64,000 nt of DNA. It comes from Betaproteobacteria bacterium (lineage in GTDB: Bacteria; Pseudomonadota; Gammaproteobacteria; Burkholderiales; Thiobacillaceae). This document shows, piece by piece, positions 38,454 through 47,212 of this stretch. The notes under the pieces were generated by a model. It did no database searches and had not been told where the DNA came from. It was given only the letters and a program-made list of their open reading frames with translations. The DNA lies in NCBI GenBank assembly GCA_020061585.1, contig JAGUXX010000145.1, forward strand, positions 21,278-85,277, given 5' to 3'. A program made the translations under genes and the position numbers. The first letter of the stretch is position 1. The number at the start of each line of letters is the position of its first letter.

Positions 38454-39578
38454 ATGGAAAAAGCCCTGAATTTCAACGCAATCCAGAGCGCATTGACCGC
38501 TCAAGGGATGAACCAGAAACAGTTGGCGGAAGCAGTCGGCACATCATCCCAATCGGTGACCAACTGGCTCAAGGGGAAGGACTTTCCCCGCCCGGCCGCA
38601 CTTCTCAAACTAGCCACCACGCTTAGCCTGACGTTTGAACAACTCGTTCAGGTCAACGATCCAGGGCGGCCTGTAGTCGCATATCGCAAGAAGGCGAATG
38701 CCAAAACAACCGCCGTGCATTTTGCCAAGGCGGAAAGCATCGGCATGCTGCTCAAACCGCTGGTCGCCTACCTGCCTGAAATTCAAGCGTTGCGCACGTT
38801 GATAACGTCCCCATCAACCGATTACGACAAGCTTCAGATCGTCGTATCGCAAACCCGAAATCGGCTGGGCATCGGACAACAAGCGGTGCTGGGGTACGAA
38901 AACCTCATCGGCGAATTCAAGGATTGCGGCGCTGTTCTGGTTCCCGTGCTTTGGGGTGCCAAGGGCAATCATGAAAACGCCCTGCATATCCGACTGCCGC
39001 AAGAAGATGTCACCTTCATCTTCCTCAATCTCGATACCCGGCTGGAAGACTTCAAATTCTGGATGGCCCATGAATTGGCCCATGTGCTTACCCCGGACCT
39101 GTCCGGCAGCAACGCAGGTGAGGATTTTGCCGACGCCTTCGCCGGCGCGCTGCTGTACCCGAAAGCGTGCGCCGAGTCCGCCTATCGGGAGGCCGTCCGG
39201 CATACGAAACCCGAGAGCGCGATCAAGGTGCTGATAGGCCAAGCCGATGCGCACATGATCTCGTTGAACACCGTCTATCAACAGGTCCGGCATTACGCCG
39301 CGTCGTCCGGCATTACGCCGCTTCCCATCCAGGAAACAGCCATACACGCAGTGCGCAACAGCCTGCGCGGGGCATTGGTCAGCGAAGCCCTGTTCGACCC
39401 GATGCCACCCTCGCCACAACGCTATATCGCCGCCTGCGAAAACACCTTCCAGACCGACTTCTTCCATGCGATAAAACGCATGATCGTCGCAAACGGCACC
39501 GGCGCAGCCTATATCCAACAAGTGCTGGATACCTCTTTGCAGGATGCCGTTGCTTTCCACGAGGCGTTGCGCCATTGA
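38454..39578 (+). CDS. XRE-family HTH + ImmA/IrrE metallopeptidase (COG2856)
   Basis: HTH MNQKQLAEAVGTSSQSVTNWLKGKDFPRPAALLKLA; HExxH motif WMAHELAHVL. Confidence 0.88.
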   Translation: MEKALNFNAIQSALTAQGMNQKQLAEAVGTSSQSVTNWLKGKDFPRPAALLKLATTLSLTFEQLVQVNDPGRPVVAYRKKANAKTTAVHFAKAESIGMLLKPLVAYLPEIQALRTLITSPSTDYDKLQIVVSQTRNRLGIGQQAVLGYENLIGEFKDCGAVLVPVLWGAKGNHENALHIRLPQEDVTFIFLNLDTRLEDFKFWMAHELAHVLTPDLSGSNAGEDFADAFAGALLYPKACAESAYREAVRHTKPESAIKVLIGQADAHMISLNTVYQQVRHYAASSGITPLPIQETAIHAVRNSLRGALVSEALFDPMPPSPQRYIAACENTFQTDFFHAIKRMIVANGTGAAYIQQVLDTSLQDAVAFHEALRH

Positions 39579-40165
39579 CTCTGGCGCTGCTTGATACCAA
39601 CGCCTATCTGCGACTGGCCAAGCGCATCCGCCCTCTGTTGGGGATTCCTTTCGGTCAGAAGCAATACGTTCTAACCATCCTCAAGCAGACCGAGGATGAG
39701 GTCAGAAAAAGTCCTCGCCTCGAATTCAACTATCCCTGGTTTTCCGACGCCGACCTGGCATCAGAACGCCTATCCAAGCAAGTCCGGTTGAGTGTGGAAG
39801 AAAGGCAACGCATCGAAGCGGCTACCAGCGTTCTGCGTGCCCATGTACTGGCCAACGTTCACGACTACACCAGTCAGGGCCGCTCACCGCCATCGCCAAC
39901 CGATTGCTTTTTGCTGGCGTTTGGCATGGTTCGTCCCGCTATCGTAGTAACCGATGACCTTGGTATGCACAAACTTGCCGAAGAATTCGAAATCGACATC
40001 TGGCACGGTCACGAACTCCTGAAAAAGATGCTCGGAGCAAAAGCCATCGACAACATCCTCATCCGGGAAATCTATACCGCGCTGGAAAACAACGACGACT
40101 TGCCGCGTACCTGGCGTGAAGCCAAACATACTGCATTCAAGAAGTTGTTCGGGCCGGCGCCATAG
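39575..40165 (+). CDS. PIN-domain-like protein (putative ribonuclease toxin)
   Basis: TTG start overlapping the previous stop; TLALLDTNAYLRLAK, SPTDCFLLAFG, AIVVTDDLGMHKLAEEF acidic motifs of PIN domains. Confidence 0.7.
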   Translation: MTLALLDTNAYLRLAKRIRPLLGIPFGQKQYVLTILKQTEDEVRKSPRLEFNYPWFSDADLASERLSKQVRLSVEERQRIEAATSVLRAHVLANVHDYTSQGRSPPSPTDCFLLAFGMVRPAIVVTDDLGMHKLAEEFEIDIWHGHELLKKMLGAKAIDNILIREIYTALENNDDLPRTWREAKHTAFKKLFGPAP

Positions 40166-40211
40166 GAAAGCGCCAAACACCTCGCGCGATGTCTAAGAAA
40201 GTGCTGATTTA

Positions 40212-40275
40212 TTCGTCATCCCTGCGAAGGTGGGAATCCAGGTTATTGATTCAACGGGGTTCCCGCCTTCGCGAG
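40212..40275. repeat. Dispersed inverted repeat (gcgaaggtgggaa ... ttcccgccttcgc)
   Basis: cgtcatccctgcgaaggtgggaatccaggttattgattcaacggggttcccgccttcgcgag; 13-bp arms with one mismatch. Confidence 0.75.
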
Positions 40276-40280
40276 ACCTA

Positions 40281-40378
40281 TGGACAGGATCAACAATCTC
40301 TTTTCTCCCGGCGCAGATAACCGATCACCAAGTTGGGCTGGCGCGACCCGTTGCTTGAACCAGCGCACATCGCCAATG
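40281..40378 (+). pseudogene. Degenerate partial duplicate of the 5' end of the AAA ATPase gene at 36283
   Basis: atggacaggatcaacaatctcttttctcccggcgcagat...ccaagttgggctggcgcgacccgttgcttgaaccagcgcacatc aligns with atggacccgatcaaaaatcctttttctcccggcgcgggt...ccgagttggtcgggcgtgacccgttgctcgaacaagcgcgcatc. Confidence 0.85.
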
Positions 40379-40562
40379 GCTTCTCCGATAAATTGACCAA
40401 AGCCACCGGCGGAATGGAAAGCCGTAAAACCTTAGCTTACTGGCAGTGCGTAAATTTGCCGGAATCTGCCCCGAATGCTGCAATGTACGGCATGACCCCA
40501 ATGCAACGATGGTGTAACTTCCGTCCCTACCGGCAGAAGCCATTACAAACAACAAATTAGAC

Positions 40563-41531
40563 ATGAGCAACCCGGTCACCTACCTCGATCCATCCCAGCT
40601 TCCCAAGAATCTGTGGGACCCCGACACAGGCCTACTTCATATTCCAGAAAGCCTCGCCAGATGCTACGAAGCTCTGATCGACCGTCACGGCTTGCGTGAA
40701 CTTGCTAGCTCCAGAACGCGTGATGACTCGCCCATAGGGGGCATCGATCAAGTCAGCACGGATAAGCATTTCGCGCAGCAGTTCGACAACTCGGTCGCAC
40801 GCGCCCAACTCTCTTTGACCAATGTGACGGGTGAAGTCGATGCGGCGTCGGATGCACTCGTGTGTGCGTTGAGTGCTGGCGCAATCTGCCTGACGGACGC
40901 CCCCTGCGGAGCCGGTGCTGCATCGTTGGCCTTCCTCAGCACCATCGCGGAATTGCGCAAGCAGGATGTGCTTCCTCGTTTGCCGCTGGAGGTAAGGCTA
41001 CTTGGGGCGGAGATTTCACCCTTTGCCCGTGATTACGCGAGGCAACTTCTGGAGGACATGCGCCCTTTTCTGGAGACCCAGGCGATCTTCCTGAGTGAAC
41101 AACTCCTAGAGTGGGACGCAACCGACCGGCTCAGTAATACCGATCTGATCCAGGCAATGGTTCGCGGCTGCCCAGAACTCAACAACCGGCTTCTTGTCAT
41201 CGCGAACTTCAGCGGCTTCCTATCCCAGCGAGGAAAACAGAAAGACGTCGAGCCACAGTTGGAGGAGCTGTTCAGACATACGTCTGGGCCGGGAAACGTC
41301 GCCATTTGGATAGAGCCCCAAATGAACAAGGTGAATTCTGACGGTGGGATATTTCACTGGTTGGCCCAGTTAACCCCCCTGAAGTGGCGCAGGTTTGCTC
41401 AACTGGCAACGGGTGGAGAAGCTAGCCCACCTTTTATGACTTCAAGCGTGAAGTTCGAATCACAGCTCGCGTTGGGGCGGCCACACCCGATCCGGCTGGC
41501 GGTTATGCGACTTGATTTGGAGCGCTCCTGA
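40563..41531 (+). CDS. Class I SAM-methyltransferase-like (Rossmann) protein, RT-associated
   Basis: ICLTDAPCGAGAASLAFLSTIAE (motif I-like), VRLLGAEISPFARDYA (acidic beta2-like), LLVIANFSGFL; stop overlaps the RT start (TGATG). Confidence 0.55.
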   Translation: MSNPVTYLDPSQLPKNLWDPDTGLLHIPESLARCYEALIDRHGLRELASSRTRDDSPIGGIDQVSTDKHFAQQFDNSVARAQLSLTNVTGEVDAASDALVCALSAGAICLTDAPCGAGAASLAFLSTIAELRKQDVLPRLPLEVRLLGAEISPFARDYARQLLEDMRPFLETQAIFLSEQLLEWDATDRLSNTDLIQAMVRGCPELNNRLLVIANFSGFLSQRGKQKDVEPQLEELFRHTSGPGNVAIWIEPQMNKVNSDGGIFHWLAQLTPLKWRRFAQLATGGEASPPFMTSSVKFESQLALGRPHPIRLAVMRLDLERS

Positions 41532-43276
41532 TGCCACGTCAACGTGCCGGCGTCCTGGCGGTCCGAGCCGTAAACCAATACCGTCGCCGGGATGTACTTT
41601 CCTACCTGGCCCTGCGTTATTACCTGAACAACGAAGCCGCGCGCACGGATCGCTGGGCGAACGAAGTCGCTACAGACCTGGTGTTGAAGCGTTCAGATCA
41701 GCCATATTTCCGGGCGTACCACTTCAAGGATGGAAACCACCGGATGGGAGTGGAACATCGCCCGATGTTTCTTCCTTGTGCGAATGAAGCCTTGGCCGAG
41801 GCAGCGCTCCTTGCCGAATGTGCCCGCCACCCAATAGTGTTTGGTAATCCTGATTTCGTATTCAGCTACCAACTGGCGACCGGGGAAGATCGCTCGGGGA
41901 TTTTTGGTCATTACTCTGCCGGCCTTCGCAATCGCCATGATGCTATAGCCCAGGCATGCGATGACTGTCCTGAAGGAACTGTCCGCTACCTCGACCTGAA
42001 GAAATTCTATCCATCTGTTCACCCCGATCTGGCATTGAAAGCATGGCGCAAGGCCGCTGACCAGGCAGAAATCGCGCCTCGGTGGAGGGAGTTGGGGGAC
42101 AAGTTCATTGGCGACCATGCCAAAGCAACGGATGGCCAGAAGCCCAGCATACTGACCGGCCCGATGTTCAGCCATCTGATCGGCAACCTGGTACTCCGCG
42201 ATATCGACGCTCAGCTTGCTGGCCTCAATGGCGTTAAATATTTCCGTTATGTCGATGACATCACGCTGGTAGGACGTGACGAGCAGATCAGGGCTGCGGT
42301 CAAGACAATACGGTCGATCCTTGGGGAGCTTGGCCTCAAGGCGCACGACGACGACTCGCCCAAGAGTTTGATCGTACCCTGCTCGGAATGGGTTCAAGGC
42401 AGGCATGACTTTCAAGATCGTCGTCGGCCGGTATCGTGGAAAACACTAATCGGTGACCTCAAGAGGCACCTACTTGCCCATCCTGATGCGCGAGATTCGC
42501 TTCATGATGCCTTTGTCGGTGAAGGCATGCGCATCCCTGTTCGAGACTACTCCGAGGCTATTTTCGAGCGAGGCTACCTGCAAAAAATTCAAGAATGGTC
42601 GCGGTTCCGCTGGTTCTGGCGAAACAAGCGGAAGGTCTCTACTGATTCCCTGATTGATCAGGCACGACAACTGCGAATCCAGTTTGAATCTGAATTTAAG
42701 GAACTCGTGGGGGAATACCAATCTGCCAACACTTATGGCAAGAAACGGCTCACCCCAAAGATCAGGTATCGCTCTGGGCGTCTTACCTACTTGGCTACGG
42801 ACGACGCATTGTTCGATCTGGCGAAAATTGCTGACTCTGTTCCCGAGCTCCATCTACAGTCGATGGTCATGGCTGCGACGGCAACAAGGAAGTTAGACGG
42901 GCTCCTGGAACTTGGAACCAATGCCGCTCAGGCGGTTGCTCAACCGCTCAGGGCTGCCGGCAAAACTGCTCATATTTCACTGCAAAGTCTTTCCGATGCA
43001 CAGATGCAAGCCCTGGCGGTTTTTCAATTGAACGGTGTGGCTGTCCAGCGTCCACCCACTCTTGATGACCAGCGATCCGAAATGCTCGTTTTTTCCGAGC
43101 AAGGAGGTACGCCGAAATTGATGAGGTCTCCAGACAAGTTCATTAGAGAAATTGCCTGCTTGCATGGCCTGAGTAAGCTGCCGCGGCATCCCTCAATCCT
43201 AGAAAGTGTGTTTGATGAGGATGAAGAGCTAGCAGTGGACGCTGTGGAACAGTTGCAAGAATCCATTTCGCTGTGA
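41531..43276 (+). CDS. Reverse transcriptase (RNA-directed DNA polymerase), non-intron, candidate defence RT
   Basis: RT motif A VRYLDLKKFYPSVHPDLALKAW; motif B ILTGPMFSHLIGNLVLRDIDAQL; motif C YFRYVDDITLVG (YVDD); no maturase or HNH motif noticed. Confidence 0.9.
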   Translation: MPRQRAGVLAVRAVNQYRRRDVLSYLALRYYLNNEAARTDRWANEVATDLVLKRSDQPYFRAYHFKDGNHRMGVEHRPMFLPCANEALAEAALLAECARHPIVFGNPDFVFSYQLATGEDRSGIFGHYSAGLRNRHDAIAQACDDCPEGTVRYLDLKKFYPSVHPDLALKAWRKAADQAEIAPRWRELGDKFIGDHAKATDGQKPSILTGPMFSHLIGNLVLRDIDAQLAGLNGVKYFRYVDDITLVGRDEQIRAAVKTIRSILGELGLKAHDDDSPKSLIVPCSEWVQGRHDFQDRRRPVSWKTLIGDLKRHLLAHPDARDSLHDAFVGEGMRIPVRDYSEAIFERGYLQKIQEWSRFRWFWRNKRKVSTDSLIDQARQLRIQFESEFKELVGEYQSANTYGKKRLTPKIRYRSGRLTYLATDDALFDLAKIADSVPELHLQSMVMAATATRKLDGLLELGTNAAQAVAQPLRAAGKTAHISLQSLSDAQMQALAVFQLNGVAVQRPPTLDDQRSEMLVFSEQGGTPKLMRSPDKFIREIACLHGLSKLPRHPSILESVFDEDEELAVDAVEQLQESISL

Positions 43277-43703
43277 GAAATCTGTACCGGCCAATACGGA
43301 AGGGCCACCGAACCAAAAGCGTCAAAGAGCTGAGTCTATTTCCTCCCCCACCCGCATAACCCCTACCCCACCCTTGGCCACCCTAATCCCCACCCTCGGC
43401 TCCGCCCGCTTCGATGCACGCGGCGAGTTGTGTCTGGCCGAACGCCTGAAGAATTACCTCGAAGACAATGCCTGGGTGTGGCACAACATTCCGGTTCGGG
43501 CCTTTCGGCCGGCATCCGGATTTCGTGGCTTTGCATCCACAGCAGGGCATTGTGGTGCTGGAGGTGAAGGACTGGCGGCTGGATACGATCGTCCATGTGA
43601 ACCGCATGCAGGTCGAGTTGTTGACTGATAGCGGCAATGTGTCGACCGACAACCCTTTCGAGCAGGTGCGCAGCTACATGTTCAGCGTGGTGGATACGTT
43701 GAA

Positions 43704-43994
43704 CCTAGATCCCTCTGTTGACCGCTCCTCAGCCCTTGAGATGTCTCATGCATACATGCGTTAGCGTCTCCGATTACGCTCACCAATTGGCTGAGCCCGC
43801 TACGCGTCCGATTGCGGGTCTGGCGGGCCGCCTGGCCGCGTTGTACTCGCAAGGAGTACGCCGGATTCGTAAGCCGCCAAAGGCGGCAACGACTCCGCTG
43901 CTCGTCGTTGCAGGGAGCGACCATGCGCCTCTTCGCGCCTTGCCAGACAACCCGCCAGACCCACACTCGAACGCGTCCAACAGAGGAATCTAGG
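43704..43994. mobile_element. MITE-like non-autonomous element (~291 bp)
   Basis: Terminal inverted repeats aacctagatccctctgttg (43702-43720) / caacagaggaatctaggtt (43978-43996), 18/19 match; subterminal inverted arms 43802-43840 and 43934-43976; interrupts the NERD-helicase frame. Confidence 0.8.
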
Positions 43995-44831
43995 TTTAAG
44001 CGCGATCCGTTGCTGGTGAACGAAGGGGGAAGCTTCAAGGGCAAGCCGGTCTTTTCTTTCGGGTATGGAGTGGTGTTCAGCAACATCATGCGCAAGCAGT
44101 TTGACCAGACCGATTTGCATGAGGTGTTTCCGTCGTCGCGCTGCATCTTCCGCGATGAGATGGCGGAGAAGGTTGACCCTGATGCGTTTCGCGAGCAGGT
44201 CTGGCGCATGGTGTCGCCGCGCATCGGGCCGGCGTTGTCGCTGCCGCAGATCGACCGAGTGCGTGCGCGGTTGTTTCCGGAGATTCGCGTCGCCCAGATG
44301 GCCTTGCCGTTTGACGAGCCGACGGCCAATGCCTCGCCCGCCGATGACCGCATGCTGGCGGTGCTGGATATGCAGCAGGAGTTGCTGGCGCGCAGCATGG
44401 GAGAAGGTCACCGCATCGTGCGGGGCGTGGCGGGTTCCGGCAAGACACTGATTCTGGCGTTTCGCGCCTAGCAGATCGCGCGCGCGGCGACCCGGCCGGT
44501 GCTGCTGTTGAGTTTTGCGAACGGCATCTCGGGTCGGCTGGAAAATGCGATGCAGGACCGGGGCGTGGTGGACAAGGTAATCACTTCGACCTTCCATGCC
44601 TGGTGTTTCAGGATGCTACACGAGTACGGCCTGCCCGCGCCCAATCGCAAGGACTTCGACGATGCCGGCGCGTGGTATGCCGCCAACGTGTTTATTCCGG
44701 TGAAATCCGCCACTTGTTCCGATGGAAAGCCTGCCAGGCATTCCAGTTGCCAGCTGCTCCTTGGATTTTCATCTTGTCGGGACATTATCCGGACGTTACC
44801 ATGAGGCTAATGTCAAGAACTGGGGGTTGCC

Positions 44832-45110
44832 ATGAGCACCTTGAACCTCTCGAAAACGGAACGGATTGATGTGCGCACCAGCAGTGCCGTGAAGCAACTA
44901 CTGCAGGAGGCTGCTGCTGCCTGTCACAAGAACGTTAGTGAGTTTCTTCTGGACGTGGGTGTGACAGCCGCCAACCAAGCGTTAGCAGACCGTCGCCACT
45001 TCACTCTCAACGATGAACAGTGGCAAGCGTTTAAGGACGCACTGGATCGACCCGTCAACACCAAGCCGCGTCTGAAGAAACTGATCAGTGAGCCCGGAGT
45101 GCTGGGTTGA
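44832..45110 (+). CDS. DUF1778 (TacA-like RHH) antitoxin
   Basis: LSKTERIDVRTSSAVKQLLQEAAAACHKNVSEFLLDVGVTAANQALADRRHFTLNDEQWQAFKDALDRP. Confidence 0.92.
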   Translation: MSTLNLSKTERIDVRTSSAVKQLLQEAAAACHKNVSEFLLDVGVTAANQALADRRHFTLNDEQWQAFKDALDRPVNTKPRLKKLISEPGVLG

Positions 45111-45613
45111 GTGCTGGGTATGAACCTGTCCGCAAACTTACGGCACAGGACCTGCTCGATGGGTTCGACTGTGGCCAGCCGGCACTGAACCAATTCTTGC
45201 AGCGCTACGCTCTGGTCAATCAGAAAGCCAACAGCGCGCAAACTTACGTCTGCTGCCAAGCAGGCGAAGTTGTGGGCTTCTACAGCCTCGCGGTCGGCAG
45301 CGTCGATCCGGAGAGTGCGCCTCCAAGGGTTATGAAGGGCTTGGCCCACCATCCGGTACCCATGATGATTTTGGCCAGACTCGCCGTCGATCAGAGGCAT
45401 CAAGGTAGGGGCCTCGGGAAAGCACTACTCAAGGACGCCCTGCTGCGTACTGCTCAGGCCGCCGACATTGCCGGTATCCGCTGCCTGCTGGTACATGCCA
45501 AGGATGATGCGGCTCGCCAGTGGTACGAAGCCTGGGAGTTCGAGCCAAGTCCGACCGACCCCTATCACCTTTTCCTGATGCTTAAGGATCTCAAAGCAAT
45601 ACTGGCCGGATAA
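45107..45613 (+). CDS. GNAT-family (TacT-like) acetyltransferase toxin
   Basis: FDCGQPALNQFLQRYALVNQKANSAQTYVCC... ILARLAVDQRHQGRGLGKALLKDAL; TTG start overlapping the antitoxin stop. Confidence 0.92.
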   Translation: MSAGYEPVRKLTAQDLLDGFDCGQPALNQFLQRYALVNQKANSAQTYVCCQAGEVVGFYSLAVGSVDPESAPPRVMKGLAHHPVPMMILARLAVDQRHQGRGLGKALLKDALLRTAQAADIAGIRCLLVHAKDDAARQWYEAWEFEPSPTDPYHLFLMLKDLKAILAG

Positions 45614-46040
45614 ACGTGGCGGGGTTGAGATGGAACGGCTGGCGCCATTCGATTGGCATCAGTGGCGTCAAGCGGACCATGACGCGCTACGTTTTCTCTC
45701 CATGCACAGCGCCAAAGGTCTGGAGTTCCCCTGCGTGGCAATAGGCGGGTTGGGTGAGTTGAAGAAGGCCGAAGCGATCGAAGACGACGTGCGCCTGACC
45801 TACGTCGCCATCACGCGCGCAACGCGCGAGGCGTTTATCACTTACTCGAACATGTCCGAGCTGGTGGGGCGGCTGGTGGCTGCGCTTGCAGGCCAAGTAC
45901 GACACCGAACGGACGCGGGAGTCCATGGCCGAAGTACTGGCGGCGATCAAGCCGCTCAAAATTCTGGAGCAGGTGTGAGGGTGGAACGTAGACAGGCTCC
46001 TATTGATCCGGCCCAATTAAACCGAGAATGCTCGCCGAGG

Positions 46041-46099
46041 CGTAGGGTGCGCCGTGCGCACCACCATCCAGCCAATCGGTGCGCACGGCGCACCCTACG
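46041..46099. repeat. Perfect inverted pair of the dispersed 22-mer cgtagggtgcgccgtgcgcacc
   Basis: Arms 46041-46062 and 46078-46099 are exact reverse complements; single copy also at 35508-35529. Confidence 0.95.
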
Positions 46100-46282
46100 G
46101 TTTCGCGGATAATTCTGGCCGAATCAATAGTCACATTTGGTCTAGCAAGATTCACACAATCAGCAACAATACTGAAAAATCAGTTGGACGCGCCTGTTGG
46201 TGCGACCGGATGAGTGCCTGGCGTGAAGCGATGACGCAACAGCCCATGGCCCGCGAAGCGAAGCAGGGAAAAGGTAGCCCGC

Positions 46283-47206
46283 ATGTCAGAGAACAACGGC
46301 GATGCCGTGCCAACGAATGAATTCGACGACGCCGACACGGCGATCGATTTCTCCATTCCGTTCGTCCCCGAATCTCTGACACAGCTTTACTACACGCCCG
46401 CACTGGCGCGACTGAGCGCCGCCCAGCGTTTGCGCTACAACCAACTCTACGCCGCGCATATCAACGAACAGTTCATGTTCTTCGAACACGACATAGGCAA
46501 CGCCATTTCGCGCGCCTTGCTGGCGTCCGGTGCGCTGAAGCAGCAAGGGCTGCGAGATCGACTGCGGGGGATGGTCGATGATGAAGAGCGGCACCAGGGC
46601 ATGTTCGAGTCGATCAACCGACGCGCCTTTCCCGAACTTTATGCACATTGCCGACATGTCTTCATTCGTCCTTCGGCCATCGCGCGCCACTTGCTCAATG
46701 CCTGCGTCCAGCGCCCGAAATCCATGACCTTCGTGATCTGGCTCGCCTTCTTTCTCGAAGAGGCGTCGGCGGAGTTCTCGAAAGCCGTCATCAAGTTCGC
46801 CAGGGAAGGCGCGGCCATCGAAGCGAACTTCCTGACCGTGCATGTTCGCCATCTGCGCGACGAGGTTCATCACGTCAAGCTTTATCCGGAGATCGTCCGT
46901 GCGGTGCTGTCCGACAGTTCCGCGCTGGCCCGCAAGATCAACGGCGCGTTGCTGGCGCGGCTGATGCGCGAGTTCCTCGCGCCGAAACGCTCCGGCATCG
47001 CCGTCATTGACCGGTTGGTGCACGAGTTCCCCGACTTGAAGGCAATCCATGACGATTTGCGCCGCGATGTCCGCTCGCTTGCCGGTTCGCCGGCGTTCTA
47101 TGACGCCTTCTTCGCCGCCGCCAAGCTGCCGTCCTTGCACAACATGTTCGACGAGTACCCCGAGTTCGCCTGGTCGGCGGCCGGGGCTGCCGCAAGGCAT
47201 CGGTGA
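46283..47206 (+). CDS. AurF-like diiron oxygenase / ferritin-like protein
   Basis: NEQFMFFEHDIGNAI, GMVDDEERHQGMF, FLEEASAEF, HLRDEVHHVKLYPEIV: E, ExxH, E, ExxH-type ligands as in AurF-family N-oxygenases. Confidence 0.75.
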   Translation: MSENNGDAVPTNEFDDADTAIDFSIPFVPESLTQLYYTPALARLSAAQRLRYNQLYAAHINEQFMFFEHDIGNAISRALLASGALKQQGLRDRLRGMVDDEERHQGMFESINRRAFPELYAHCRHVFIRPSAIARHLLNACVQRPKSMTFVIWLAFFLEEASAEFSKAVIKFAREGAAIEANFLTVHVRHLRDEVHHVKLYPEIVRAVLSDSSALARKINGALLARLMREFLAPKRSGIAVIDRLVHEFPDLKAIHDDLRRDVRSLAGSPAFYDAFFAAAKLPSLHNMFDEYPEFAWSAAGAAARHR

Positions 47207-47212
47207 TTGGCG

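Larger units (their letters stand above)
43374..45978 (+). pseudogene. NERD-domain UvrD/Rep-like helicase pseudogene (frameshifted, nonsense-mutated, twice interrupted)
   Basis: Fragments in different frames: NERD PDFVALHPQQGIVVLEVKDWRLDTI; Walker A RIVRGVAGSGKTLILAFRA followed by TAG at 44469; TSTFHAWCFRMLHEYGLPAP; C-terminal FLSMHSAKGLEFPCVAIGGLG and RLTYVAITRATREAFITYS. Confidence 0.88.
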
